This document shows positions 28,505 through 35,927 of a stretch of DNA of 63,310 bases, in pieces; the first letter of the stretch is position 1, and every line of letters starts with the position of its first letter. The stretch lies in assembly GCA_029572955.1 (NCBI GenBank), contig JAKPQE010000052.1, positions 1-63,310 on the forward strand, read 5' to 3'. The notes beneath the pieces were generated by a model. That model searched no databases. It worked only from the letters and a program-made list of their open reading frames with translations, and was not told where the DNA came from. Origin of the DNA: Pseudomonadota bacterium (GTDB lineage: Bacteria; Pseudomonadota; Alphaproteobacteria; Rhizobiales; JAKPQE01). The translations under genes and the position numbers were made by a program.

Positions 28505-29395
28505 ATGGATATCGCAGACGATTTCCACCGCGTTTCCCCGTTCGAGATCCGCCGGCCGGTGGCTCAGACGGCGCCCTTCGTCTTCAATTCGCCGCACAGC
28601 GGCCGTCACTACCCGGCCGCCTTCCTCGCCGCCTCGCGCCTCGATCCGCTGGCGATCCGCCGCTCCGAGGACGCCTTCGTCGACGATCTCTTCGCCGACG
28701 TCGTCGAGCACGGCGTGCCGCTCGTCGCGGCGAACTTTCCGCGCGCCTATCTCGACGTCAATCGCGAGCCCTACGAACTCGATCCCAAACTCATCGCCGA
28801 CGACCTGCCGAGCTATGCCAACAGCCGCACGCCGCGCGTCGTCGGCGGCCTCGGCACGGTCGCCCGCGTCGTCGGCGACGCCGTCGAGATCTATTCCGGC
28901 CGGATTCCGTTGACGAGCGCCCTCGACCGCATCGAGCGGCTCTACAAGCCCTATCACGCGGCGCTCCGGCGCGTGCTGGCCGAGACCCACGTCACCTTCG
29001 GCGCGGCGATCCTGATCGATTGCCACTCGATGCCGACGACGATCCGCACGGCCGCCGGCCGGCCGCGCGGCGATTTCATCCTCGGCGATCGCGACGGGCG
29101 CAGCTGCGCGCCCGAGCTCACCGACCTCGTCGAGACGGTGCTCATCCGCCAGGGCTATACGGTGGTGCGCAACAAGCCCTATGCCGGCGGCTTCATCACC
29201 GAGCACTATGGTCGGCCCGCCAAGGGCCTGCACGCCCTGCAGATCGAGATCAACCGCGGCCTCTATCTGGACGAGATCCGCATCGAGAAGCGTCCCGCCT
29301 TTGCCCGGCTGAAGGCGGCGATGGGCGAACTCGCCGCACGGCTGACCGAAATGCCGGCCGAGACGTTCGAGGCCGGGCGGCTCGCCGCCGAATAG
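28505..29395 (+). CDS. N-formylglutamate amidohydrolase family protein
   Basis: 296 residues. Family features are FVFNSPHSGRHYP, the RSEDAFVDDLF block, PRAYLDVNREPYELDP, the metal-site ILIDCHSMP and the late GLHALQIEINRGLYLDE. These enzymes release formate from N-formylglutamate in histidine breakdown, or act on related N-formyl or amide substrates. No hut genes are nearby, so the physiological substrate is uncertain. The ATG at 28505 is chosen over an upstream start because the added residues are non-conserved. It is divergent from cpdR. Confidence 0.9.
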   Translation: MDIADDFHRVSPFEIRRPVAQTAPFVFNSPHSGRHYPAAFLAASRLDPLAIRRSEDAFVDDLFADVVEHGVPLVAANFPRAYLDVNREPYELDPKLIADDLPSYANSRTPRVVGGLGTVARVVGDAVEIYSGRIPLTSALDRIERLYKPYHAALRRVLAETHVTFGAAILIDCHSMPTTIRTAAGRPRGDFILGDRDGRSCAPELTDLVETVLIRQGYTVVRNKPYAGGFITEHYGRPAKGLHALQIEINRGLYLDEIRIEKRPAFARLKAAMGELAARLTEMPAETFEAGRLAAE

Positions 29396-29520
29396 CCCGT
29401 CCTGAATTCATTCCGCGCGAGACTGCCGGGGCGCCCGTCGCGAGGCGCCGCGTCGATCGTTTTCGTCAAAGGGGAGAGGTGCCGTCCGGCGTCCGGGCGC
29501 GCAAGGCGAGGTGGCCCCGG

Positions 29521-29617
29521 AAAAGAAAAGGGGCCGCACTCTTTCGAGGCGGCCCAAGTCTAGGGAGGAAACGCCCAAGGAGGGCAGCGATATCGCGAAC
29601 CAGTCGCCATATCGCAC
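29521..29617 (-). ncRNA. Candidate small RNA with anti-Shine-Dalgarno motifs (AbcR/alpha-r15-like)
   Basis: About 97 nt read on the minus strand. Three hairpins can be drawn. The first is an 11-bp stem with one G-G mismatch (GCGATAT...ATATCGC extended by GCGA/UCGC). The second is GCCC-UCCUU-GGGC (29585-29573), which presents UCCUU in its loop. The third is an intrinsic terminator GGGCCGC-CUC-GAAA-GAG-U-GCGGCCC followed by a U-tract. The linker between hairpins two and three holds UUUCCUCCCUAG, a second strong anti-SD sequence. The start is set 7 bases after a good -10. Size, layout and exposed CUCC motifs resemble AbcR/alpha-r15 (or alpha-r14) sRNAs of Rhizobiales, which repress transporter mRNAs at their ribosome binding sites. 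The family name is inference. Confidence 0.65.
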
Positions 29618-29623
29618 TGCAAT

Positions 29624-29652
29624 AATATGCGGCTGCACCGCAAAAAGGTCAA
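29624..29652 (-). promoter_or_regulatory. Promoter of the candidate small RNA
   Basis: On the minus strand TTGACC (29652-29647), a 17-base spacer, then CATATT (29629-29624). The spacer and start region contain TTGCGGTGCA and ATTGCAGTGC, close to the TGC-rich boxes at the phasin promoters. Confidence 0.65.
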
Positions 29653-29850
29653 GCATTTTTCTCGATTTTTTTACGAAGCGAATTTTCCGTTTAAAATCAA
29701 TGTACTTATGCGACCTAACGCCGCATTACGAAGGTCGCAGAGAGGGTGCGTCGCAACAATATCGATTTTCACGGTCACCGAAAATCGGCGGAATTGCGCC
29801 GATGTAATTTGTGCGGTGCAACATATCAAAGGGTGCGTCGCCGAAACGAA

Positions 29851-29880
29851 ACGGCGCTGCAAAAATGCATTCCGCGCCGT
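29851..29880 (-). terminator. Rho-independent terminator after the MFS gene
   Basis: A 7-bp stem ACGGCGC (29851-29857) / GCGCCGT (29874-29880), with an inner TGCA/TGCA pairing, followed on the minus strand by TTCGTTTC. It lies 13 bases beyond the MFS stop. Confidence 0.65.
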
Positions 29881-29893
29881 CTAGGCCTTTCGT

Positions 29894-31192
29894 TCAATGC
29901 GCCGGGGGCTTGCCAGCCATCGGGTCGCGGGAGCGCCCGTAAACGATGAGGCCGATCGTCAGCATGCCGAAGATCGTCAGGAACACCGCCTGATAGGCCT
30001 CGATCGGCAGGCCGATTCCGGCGCCGCCGGACGACGCGAAGCGGCCGGCGATGAAGCCGGTGACGGACTGCATGATGAAGACGCCGCCCATCGTGCCGAC
30101 ATTCATCATGGTGATGCCGCGGCCGACGAAGCGGCGCGAGAACAGCGAGCGCCCGTGCGCGATGAGCACCGGCGAGACGCCGGAGACGAAGCCGAACAGC
30201 GGGAACCACAGGGTGAGCAGCCACAGCGGCGGCTTTCCGACGAGACCGAGCAGGCCGATCATCGCGGCGGTCAGGAAGACGCCGAACATCACCGGTCCCT
30301 TGCGCGAGCCGATGATGCGGTCGGCCGGACCCCAGAGGAACACGCCGACGATCTGGCCCGCCGCGAGCAGCAGGAGGTAATGGCCGCGGCCGGCGAGGTC
30401 GAGGCCGTAGATGTCGGTGAGATAGGGGCCGCCCCACAGGCCGAGCATCGAGGCGAACCCCGAATAGAGAATGAGATGGAGGCCGAACACCGGCCAGAAC
30501 GACGGCGCGCGGGCGACGTCGAGAAGGCCCATCATGCCGGCCCGGAAGGTTTCGTGCGGCCGTTCCGCCGGCGGCGAGCCGGGCGGGTCGTCGCGCACGG
30601 CAAGGAGCACGAGGAGGCCGGCGAGTGCCGAAAGCACGGCAAAGCCGACGAAGGCGGTGCGCCAGCCGAGCGTCGCGGCGACGCCGGCGAGCGGCCCGGT
30701 GGCGAGCAGCGTGCCGAAACTGCCGAAGCCGAGCTGGATGCCGGTCAGCGTCGAGAAGCGCTCCGGCGCGAACCAGCGCGAAAAGAGCGTGAGCGGCGCC
30801 ATGAAGAAGCTCGAGCAGCCGAGACCCATGACGATCCGGCCGGCGACGAGGCTGGAAAGGCTGGAGCCCCAGGCGAATATCACGCAGCCGGCGACGGCAA
30901 GGCCGATCGAGGCGAGCATCGCCGCCTTCGGTCCCCAGCGGTCGAGCGCGACGCCGAGCGGAAACTGCGCCGCCGCGAAGGAGAAGAAGAAGGCGCCGGA
31001 GAGCAGGCTGATGCCTTCCGGGGAAAGGCCGAGTTCGGCCGAAAGGTTCGGGGCGATGACGCCGACCGAATTCCGGAGGAACTGGCTGACCACATAGGTG
31101 AGGCAGACCGCACCGACCAGCAGGACGACCCGCAGTGTCCAGCCCGAGACGAAGGCGGGCTCGGCCTCGGTGGCGGTCTGCGGGTCTTGCAT
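29894..31192 (-). CDS. MFS transporter
   Basis: 432 residues from the ATG at 31192 (ribosome binding site GAGGATC). Twelve hydrophobic segments are seen. The family signature after helix 2 is FPLGVALDRWGPKAAM (A-like motif G-x-x-x-D-R-x-G). The sequence opens with VVSQFLRNSVGVIAPNLSAELGLSPEGISLLSG, typical of the organic-acid/phthalate and nitrate-like MFS branches. A longer in-frame extension upstream is Arg/Pro-rich and rejected. It is divergent from bufA, with a 268-base gap that may hold both promoters. The substrate is unknown. Confidence 0.9.
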   Translation of the reverse strand: MQDPQTATEAEPAFVSGWTLRVVLLVGAVCLTYVVSQFLRNSVGVIAPNLSAELGLSPEGISLLSGAFFFSFAAAQFPLGVALDRWGPKAAMLASIGLAVAGCVIFAWGSSLSSLVAGRIVMGLGCSSFFMAPLTLFSRWFAPERFSTLTGIQLGFGSFGTLLATGPLAGVAATLGWRTAFVGFAVLSALAGLLVLLAVRDDPPGSPPAERPHETFRAGMMGLLDVARAPSFWPVFGLHLILYSGFASMLGLWGGPYLTDIYGLDLAGRGHYLLLLAAGQIVGVFLWGPADRIIGSRKGPVMFGVFLTAAMIGLLGLVGKPPLWLLTLWFPLFGFVSGVSPVLIAHGRSLFSRRFVGRGITMMNVGTMGGVFIMQSVTGFIAGRFASSGGAGIGLPIEAYQAVFLTIFGMLTIGLIVYGRSRDPMAGKPPAH

Positions 31193-31460
31193 CGGGAGAT
31201 CCTCGGCCGGTGCGGCGCCGGAGATGCGGCCCGCCGAAGCTCTTTGCCCGAAAGGTCGGGGCGCGGCAAGCGCCGTGGCGGGCCGCGCCCCGATCACGGC
31301 TTCGTGAGCAGATGTGTCCGGCCCGTCGCTGCCTGTTGATTTCCACTTGAAGGGAAGCCTCGGCAGACTGGCCTTGTCGAACAGGAGGCGCCGATCGCCG
31401 GCCCGGCCCGCTTCGGGGCAGGGCAGCGGGGGTGCCGAAAAACCCAAGGAAGAGAATCAG

Positions 31461-31757
31461 ATGCCGAGCCTCAAGACACCGCTTTCCGCCGCCCTCATCG
31501 CCGCCGCCGTCGTCGGCGCCGCTGCCGCGACGATCCCCTCCGCCCACGCCGCCGAGAAGGAGAAGTGCTTCGGCATCGCCCTTTCCGGCCAGAACGACTG
31601 CGCCGCCGGCCCCGGCACCACCTGCGCCGGCACCTCGACGCGCGACTATCAGGGCAACGCCTGGAAGCTCGTCCCGGCCGGCACCTGCACGACGATCGAG
31701 CTGCCCGAGGGCCGCATGGGCTCGCTCGAGCCGCTGACCCGCGATCTGCCGGGTTGA
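31461..31757 (+). CDS. bufA: BufA-type bufferin precursor (DUF2282)
   Basis: 98 residues. A signal peptide (about 1-30, ending AHAA) is followed by a short mature peptide with four cysteines in [16 protein letters not shown]...TCAGT...AGTCTT. This is the DUF2282 pattern now called bufferin: a ribosomally made, exported peptide whose cysteines are converted by the MNIO enzyme BufB and which sequesters copper. Ribosome binding site AAGGAAGAG; the ATG at 31461 is clear. It is the first gene of a tight four-gene operon with bufB, bufC and bufD. Bufferin 1 proteins normally have this length and these four cysteines. Confidence 0.9.
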   Translation: MPSLKTPLSAALIAAAVVGAAAATIPSAHAAEKEKCFGIALSGQNDCAAGPGTTCAGTSTRDYQGNAWKLVPAGTCTTIELPEGRMGSLEPLTRDLPG

Positions 31758-31783
31758 TGTCCCTGAAGCCGGAAGGAAACGCC

Positions 31784-32710
31784 ATGTCCCGCACCACCCC
31801 CCGCAGAACGGCGTCTTCCGGCGCCTTGCGTCCGGTCCCGGCTCGCGCCGGGATCGGGCTCAAGGGTCCCCATGTCGCCGAGATCGTCGCGACCGCTCCC
31901 GACCTCGGCTTCTTCGAGGTCCATGCCGAGAACTACATGGGCGCCGGCGGCCCGCCGCACCGCTGGCTCGAGGCCGTCGCCGCACGCTATGCCCTCTCCG
32001 TCCACGGCGTCGGCATGAACATCGGCGCGCCGGGTCCGCTCGACCGGGCCCACCTCCAGCGCCTGAAGACCGTCGTCGAGCGCTACCGCCCCGGCCTCGT
32101 TTCCGAGCACCTCGCCTGGTCGAGCCACGGCGAGGCCTTCTACAACGACCTTCTGCCGCTGCCGCTGAACGAGACGACGCTCTGCGCCGTCACCGACCAT
32201 GTGCGCGAAGTCGAGGACGTGCTCGGCCGCCGGATCCTCATCGAGAACCCCTCGACCTATGTCGCCTTCGACGCGACGGCGATGCCCGAGGTCGAGTTCC
32301 TCGGCCGCCTCGCCGAGGCGACCGGCTGCGGCCTTCTCCTCGACGTCAACAACGCTTACGTCTCGGCCACCAATCACGGCTTCGACGCCGACGACTACAT
32401 CGACACGTTCCCGGTCGAGCATGTCGGCGAGATCCACATCGCCGGCCACGCGCCCGACATCGACGATGCCGGCCGGCCGCTGCTCGTCGATGCCCATGAC
32501 CGGGCCGTCGCCGAGGCGGTCTGGACGCTGCTCGGCCGCACGCTCGCCCGCACCGGTCCGCTCCCCGTCCTGATCGAGCGCGACAACGACGTGCCGCCGC
32601 TCGCCGCGCTGCTCGCCGAGGCCGCCCGCGCCGACCTCGCCATCGTCACCGCCACCGCCGGTCGTCCGGCCTTGCAGGGAGGGGCCGAGGATGCGCGACT
32701 ATTCGGCTGA
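31784..32710 (+). CDS. bufB: BufB, MNIO-type (DUF692) peptide-modifying oxidase
   Basis: 308 residues, TIM-barrel family of multinuclear non-heme iron-dependent oxidases. The expected metal-binding segments are present: FFEVHAENYMG, SVHGVGMNIG, LVSEHLAW, ILIENPSTY, LLLDVNNAYV and GEIHIAGHAPD. BufB modifies cysteines of the precursor BufA together with BufC. The ATG at 31784 has a GGAAGGAA site; an in-frame ATG at 31757 overlaps the bufA stop but has no ribosome binding site. The end overlaps bufC by 20 bases. Confidence 0.94.
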   Translation: MSRTTPRRTASSGALRPVPARAGIGLKGPHVAEIVATAPDLGFFEVHAENYMGAGGPPHRWLEAVAARYALSVHGVGMNIGAPGPLDRAHLQRLKTVVERYRPGLVSEHLAWSSHGEAFYNDLLPLPLNETTLCAVTDHVREVEDVLGRRILIENPSTYVAFDATAMPEVEFLGRLAEATGCGLLLDVNNAYVSATNHGFDADDYIDTFPVEHVGEIHIAGHAPDIDDAGRPLLVDAHDRAVAEAVWTLLGRTLARTGPLPVLIERDNDVPPLAALLAEAARADLAIVTATAGRPALQGGAEDARLFG

Positions 32711-33431
32711 CTTTGCCGTTCCCCTGCTCGACCCCGGCGCCGCCGTCCCGCCCGGGGTCGTCGGCGGCACCCGGCGTTTCGGCGTCTATCGCAACAATGT
32801 CGTCGTCGGCCTCGTCGAGGCGCTGGCCGACGCCTATCCGATCGTGCGCACCCTCGTCGGCGAGGAATTCTTCCGCGCCGCCGCCCGCCTCTTCGTCCTC
32901 GACAATCCGCCGAAATCTCCGGTGATGCTCGATTACGGCGTCGGCTTTGCCGAATTCCTCGAGGATTTCGAGCCGGCAGAGAGGCTTACCTATCTCGCCG
33001 ACGTTGCCCGCATCGAGCGCGCGGCGCTCGATGCCTATCACGCCGCCGATGCCGAGCCGCTGGCGATCGCGACGCTCGCCGCGATCGATCCCGATCGCCT
33101 CGAAGCCGTCCGCCTCGTGCCCCATCCGGCGGCGCGGGTGCTCGCGACCCGCCATGGCGCCGCCGCCGTCTGGCGCGCCCACACCGACCCCGGTTCTGCC
33201 GGACCGGTCCGCGCCGAGGGCGATGCCGATCTCGTCATCGTCCGGCCCGACGCCGACGTCGCCGCTCATGTCCTGCCGGCCGGCGCGCTGATCCTCTTTG
33301 CCATGCTGGCCGAAGGAAACACCCTCGGCATGGCGGCCGCGGCGGCGGATGAAGTCGCCGGCTTCGATCTTCAGGCGGCGCTCGTCGCACTCTTTGCCGC
33401 CGGCGCCTTCGCCGCCATTGCCGAAACCTGA
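32691..33431 (+). CDS. bufC: BufC, DUF2063 partner protein
   Basis: 246 residues. The N-terminal half is the DNA-binding-like DUF2063 fold (RRFGVYRNNVVVGLVEALADAYPIVRTLVGEEFF...ARLFV), with ARIERAALDAYHA in the middle. In bufferin and related MNIO systems this protein partners BufB and brings the precursor to the active site. It overlaps bufB by 20 bases. The C-terminus is Ala-rich. Confidence 0.93.
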   Translation: MRDYSADFAVPLLDPGAAVPPGVVGGTRRFGVYRNNVVVGLVEALADAYPIVRTLVGEEFFRAAARLFVLDNPPKSPVMLDYGVGFAEFLEDFEPAERLTYLADVARIERAALDAYHAADAEPLAIATLAAIDPDRLEAVRLVPHPAARVLATRHGAAAVWRAHTDPGSAGPVRAEGDADLVIVRPDADVAAHVLPAGALILFAMLAEGNTLGMAAAAADEVAGFDLQAALVALFAAGAFAAIAET

Positions 33432-33461
33432 GACGACCAACCCGGGGAGGGGGAGACGAAG

Positions 33462-33968
33462 ATGACTGAACGGATGGAGGGATTGCCGGCCCTGGTGGGC
33501 CGCGCGGTCGATCTTGTCGGCCGGCTCGAAGGGCTCATCGCCCGCATGCCGGCCTCGCTCGCGAGTCTGGCGCTGCGCGTCGCCGTGGCGATGCCCTTCT
33601 TCAAGTCGGGCCTCACCAAATGGGACGGCTTCCTCGTCCTGTCGGACTCGGCCCCCTATCTTTTCGCCGAGGTATTCCGCCTGCATATCCTCGGCGCCGA
33701 ATATCCCTTCCCGGCGCCCGGCCTCGTCGCGCTGCTCTCCGGCCTCGGCGAGACCATCCTGCCGGTGCTCCTCGTCCTCGGCCTCGGCACGCGCTTCGCC
33801 GCTCTCGGTCTGCTCGCCATGACGGCGGTGATCCAGCTCACCGTGCCGGACGGCTGGGAGACCTATCATCTGCCCTGGGCCGCGATGCTCACCGGCATTC
33901 TGGTGATCGGGCCCGGCCGGATCGCGCTCGACGCGGTGATCGCCAGGGTCTTCGCCAGGGCGGCCTGA
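33462..33968 (+). CDS. bufD: BufD, DoxX family membrane protein
   Basis: 168 residues with four predicted transmembrane helices. DoxX features are SLALRVAVAMPFFKSGLTKWDGF, the AEYPFPAPGLVALLSGLGETILPVLLVLG block and LPWAAMLTGILVIGPGRI. DoxX proteins close the bufferin operon and may support export or redox steps. Ribosome binding site GGGGAGGGGGAG. It is 30 bases after bufC and convergent with the aldolase gene. Confidence 0.9.
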   Translation: MTERMEGLPALVGRAVDLVGRLEGLIARMPASLASLALRVAVAMPFFKSGLTKWDGFLVLSDSAPYLFAEVFRLHILGAEYPFPAPGLVALLSGLGETILPVLLVLGLGTRFAALGLLAMTAVIQLTVPDGWETYHLPWAAMLTGILVIGPGRIALDAVIARVFARAA

Positions 33969-33970
33969 CC

Positions 33971-35017
33971 TCAGACGAGCGCGGCGAAGCGGTCGATTTC
34001 CTCGGCCGTCGTCGCAAAGCTCGTCACCAGCCGCACCAGCAATTCCCCCGGACCCGGCCGCTCCTGCGGCGCGACGATCGACGGCGTCCAGACGTGGTAC
34101 TGGGCGCCGGCCGCTCTGAGGCGCGCATCCGCCGCCTCGGAGATGATCGCGAAAACCTCGTTCGCCTGCGGCGCCAAGGCGAGGCGGGCCGAACCCGAGG
34201 CCGCAAGGGCCGCGGCGAGCCGCGCCGCCATCCCGTTGGCGTGGCCGGCGAGCGCCAGCCAGTGGTCGTCGTCGAGCCAGGCGAGGAACTGCGCCGCCAT
34301 GAAGCGCTGCTTGGAGACGAGCTGGCCGGCGCGCTTTCTGAGATAGCCGAGCGTCTCGGCCCGTTCCGGCCCGAAGAGCACGATCGCCTCGGCGAACATC
34401 GCGCCGTTCTTCGTCGCCCCGAGCGACAGCGCCTCGACGCCGGCCCGCCAGGTGATCTCGGCCGGGGAGACGCCGAGGCTCGCGACCGCATTGGCGAAAC
34501 GCGAACCGTCCATGTGGAGGGCAAGGCGCCGCGGCCGGCACGCTTCGGCGAGCGCCGCGATCTCGGCCGGCGAATAGACCGTCCCGGCCTCGCTCGACTG
34601 GGTGATCGACAGCAGGGTCGGCTGCACCTGGTGGACGAAGCCCTCGGCGAATTCGCCGAGCGCCTCGGTCACGGCCCGTGGCGCCACCTTGCCCTCGGAT
34701 CCTGCAAGCCCGACGAGCTTTGCCCCGGAATAGAATTCCGGCGCGCCGCATTCGTCGACCATCAGGTGGCTGTGTTCGTGGCAGAGGACCGCGCCCCAGG
34801 GCGGCGTCATCGCCGCGACCGAGAGGGCGTTCGCCGCCGTGCCGGTGGTGACGAGGAAGACGGCGACCTCGTGCTCGAAGACCTCGGCGAGGCGCCCTTC
34901 CAGCGCGCGCGTCAGATCGTCGGCGCCATAGGACGGCGCCGTGCCGGAATTGGCGGCTGCCACCGCCGCCATGATCTTCGGCGAGACGCCCGCCGCATTG
35001 TCGCTACCGAACCGCAT
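33971..35017 (-). CDS. Threonine aldolase family protein (PLP-dependent)
   Basis: 348 residues from the ATG at 35017. The beta-eliminating lyase/threonine aldolase family is recognised by FGSDNAAGVSPKI, VTTGTAANALSV, HEHSHLMVDECGAPE, HMDGSRFANAV and the PLP-lysine segment LSLGATKNGAMFAEA. The enzyme cleaves L-threonine (or low-specificity beta-hydroxy amino acids) to glycine and acetaldehyde. The 12-residue upstream extension from a TTG is rejected. It ends two bases from the bufD stop, tail to tail. Confidence 0.93.
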   Translation of the reverse strand: MRFGSDNAAGVSPKIMAAVAAANSGTAPSYGADDLTRALEGRLAEVFEHEVAVFLVTTGTAANALSVAAMTPPWGAVLCHEHSHLMVDECGAPEFYSGAKLVGLAGSEGKVAPRAVTEALGEFAEGFVHQVQPTLLSITQSSEAGTVYSPAEIAALAEACRPRRLALHMDGSRFANAVASLGVSPAEITWRAGVEALSLGATKNGAMFAEAIVLFGPERAETLGYLRKRAGQLVSKQRFMAAQFLAWLDDDHWLALAGHANGMAARLAAALAASGSARLALAPQANEVFAIISEAADARLRAAGAQYHVWTPSIVAPQERPGPGELLVRLVTSFATTAEEIDRFAALV

Positions 35018-35087
35018 GGCCGTTCTTGTCGCGGGAAACGGCCGGCGCGGCAAGGAAAATCCGGCGCCGCGGACCTCTTCACCAACA

Positions 35088-35129
35088 TGAACGGCAAATG
35101 AAGGAGCGCTTCGGATTGGGTTCAGCCGG
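35088..35129 (+). promoter_or_regulatory. Inverted-repeat element shared with the feuN promoter
   Basis: TGAACGGC at 35088-35095 and GTTCAGCCGG at 35120-35129, the same two arms as at 54680-54687 and 54701-54710 upstream of feuN. The arm distance is 32 here and 21 there, a difference of about one helical turn. This suggests one regulator, possibly FeuP, controls both PepSY-like genes. Confidence 0.45.
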
Positions 35130-35225
35130 CACCTCGTAAGGTCTCACCATGGCGAGCACGGAAAGAGGCTCGCAGCGAGACGAACAGCCCCGGCCTTCCC
35201 GGCCGATACGAAAAGGAAGAGACCG

Positions 35226-35603
35226 ATGACCATCCGCACCACCCTGATCGCCCTTTCCGCCCTCGGCCTTTCGGCCATCGCCGTCGTCCCGGCCAGCGCC
35301 GACAGCCTGACCCTGCGCTTCTCCGACCACGGCGCCGGCATCACCCTGTCGAACGGCTACGGCTACGGCCCCGGCTGGGGCAACCACGGCCCGCGCCATC
35401 GCAACGAGTGGCAGCGCCAGCGCATCTCTGCCCGCGAGGCCTATCGGGAAGTCCGCCAGCGCGGCTTCGACGACATCCGCCTCCTCGACGAGCGCCGCGA
35501 CTCCTACGTCTTCCGCGCCCGCGGCCATCGCGGCCACACCGTCCGCGTCGTCGTCGACGCCCGTGACGGCGACGTGACCGTCATCCGCAACCGCCGGCGC
35601 TGA
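35226..35603 (+). CDS. Small exported PepSY-like protein
   Basis: 125 residues with a clear signal peptide (about 1-25, cleavage ASA-D). The mature N-terminus is Gly/Tyr/His-rich (NGYGYGPGWGNHGPRHR). A PepSY-like alpha/beta unit follows: ISAREAYREVRQRGFDDIRLLDERRDSYVFRA, then VRVVVDARDGDVTVI. The ATG follows AAAGGAAGAG. Its promoter region carries the same inverted repeat as feuN, another PepSY-like gene. It is likely periplasmic. The His-rich stretch could bind metal, but this is speculation. Confidence 0.8.
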   Translation: MTIRTTLIALSALGLSAIAVVPASADSLTLRFSDHGAGITLSNGYGYGPGWGNHGPRHRNEWQRQRISAREAYREVRQRGFDDIRLLDERRDSYVFRARGHRGHTVRVVVDARDGDVTVIRNRRR

Positions 35604-35648
35604 GCGTGTTCCCGAAAAGTGGGTACCGGTTTTCGGACAAGAACACGC
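35604..35648. repeat. Extragenic palindromic repeat
   Basis: Outer arms GCGTGTTC (35604-35611) and GAACACGC (35641-35648) with inner CCGAAAA / TTTTCGG arms around GTGGGTACC. Elements with this ...CCGAAAAGTGG-ACCGGTTTTCGG... core are widely dispersed between genes in Hyphomicrobiales. It starts directly at the PepSY gene stop. Confidence 0.7.
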
Positions 35649-35767
35649 GATAGAATTGTGAGATAGGGCCTATCGAGCGGCCCGGTGCTATCCGGACCTG
35701 CTCGGACCATCTCGCAGACTCGGACGCGGGTGCTGCACCAGCCCCCCCCTCCTGCATCCGCGAACGA

Positions 35768-35804
35768 CCGGCGGCACCGGCAACGGTGCCGCCGGATTTC
35801 GTTT
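35768..35804 (+). terminator. Rho-independent terminator
   Basis: A perfect 11-bp stem CCGGCGGCACC / GGTGCCGCCGG with a 6-base loop, followed by ATTTCGTTT. It would end the PepSY-like transcript. Confidence 0.75.
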
Positions 35805-35927
35805 CCGGGAAGGGAGCCTTGGCCGAAGTCTGGCCGATGGCTACCCTTGCACCCGGCGATTCTGCAGCTTGACAAGCGCCGGCGCCCTTGTTCCTATTTC
35901 GTTCGCAATCGGGGCGCGAGGCGCGGC

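Larger units (their letters stand above)
29396..29893. other. Intergenic region holding a candidate small RNA
   Basis: 498 bases. The left half carries the candidate sRNA and its promoter (separate entries). The right half (29653-29850) is AT-richer, with hairpins (a GCGACC/GGTCGC pair near 29711-29739 and CGATTTTC/GAAAATCG near 29763-29787), two copies of GGGTGCGTCGC and a phasin-type TGCGGTGCAACAT box at 29812-29824. Short plus-strand ORFs here have no supporting features. Confidence 0.6.
35604..35927. other. Intergenic region before the methyltransferase gene
   Basis: 324 bases: the palindromic repeat, about 120 bases with no visible feature, then a terminator. No convincing promoter for the methyltransferase was found. 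Confidence 0.45.

Noticed and set aside
29511-29807. A 98-codon plus-strand ORF over the small RNA locus
   Set aside because: No ribosome binding site and no family features, and the opposite strand has a consistent promoter-hairpin-terminator structure.
31757-31783. Earlier start of bufB overlapping the bufA stop
   Set aside because: No ribosome binding site, whereas the ATG at 31784 has a strong GGAAGGAA.
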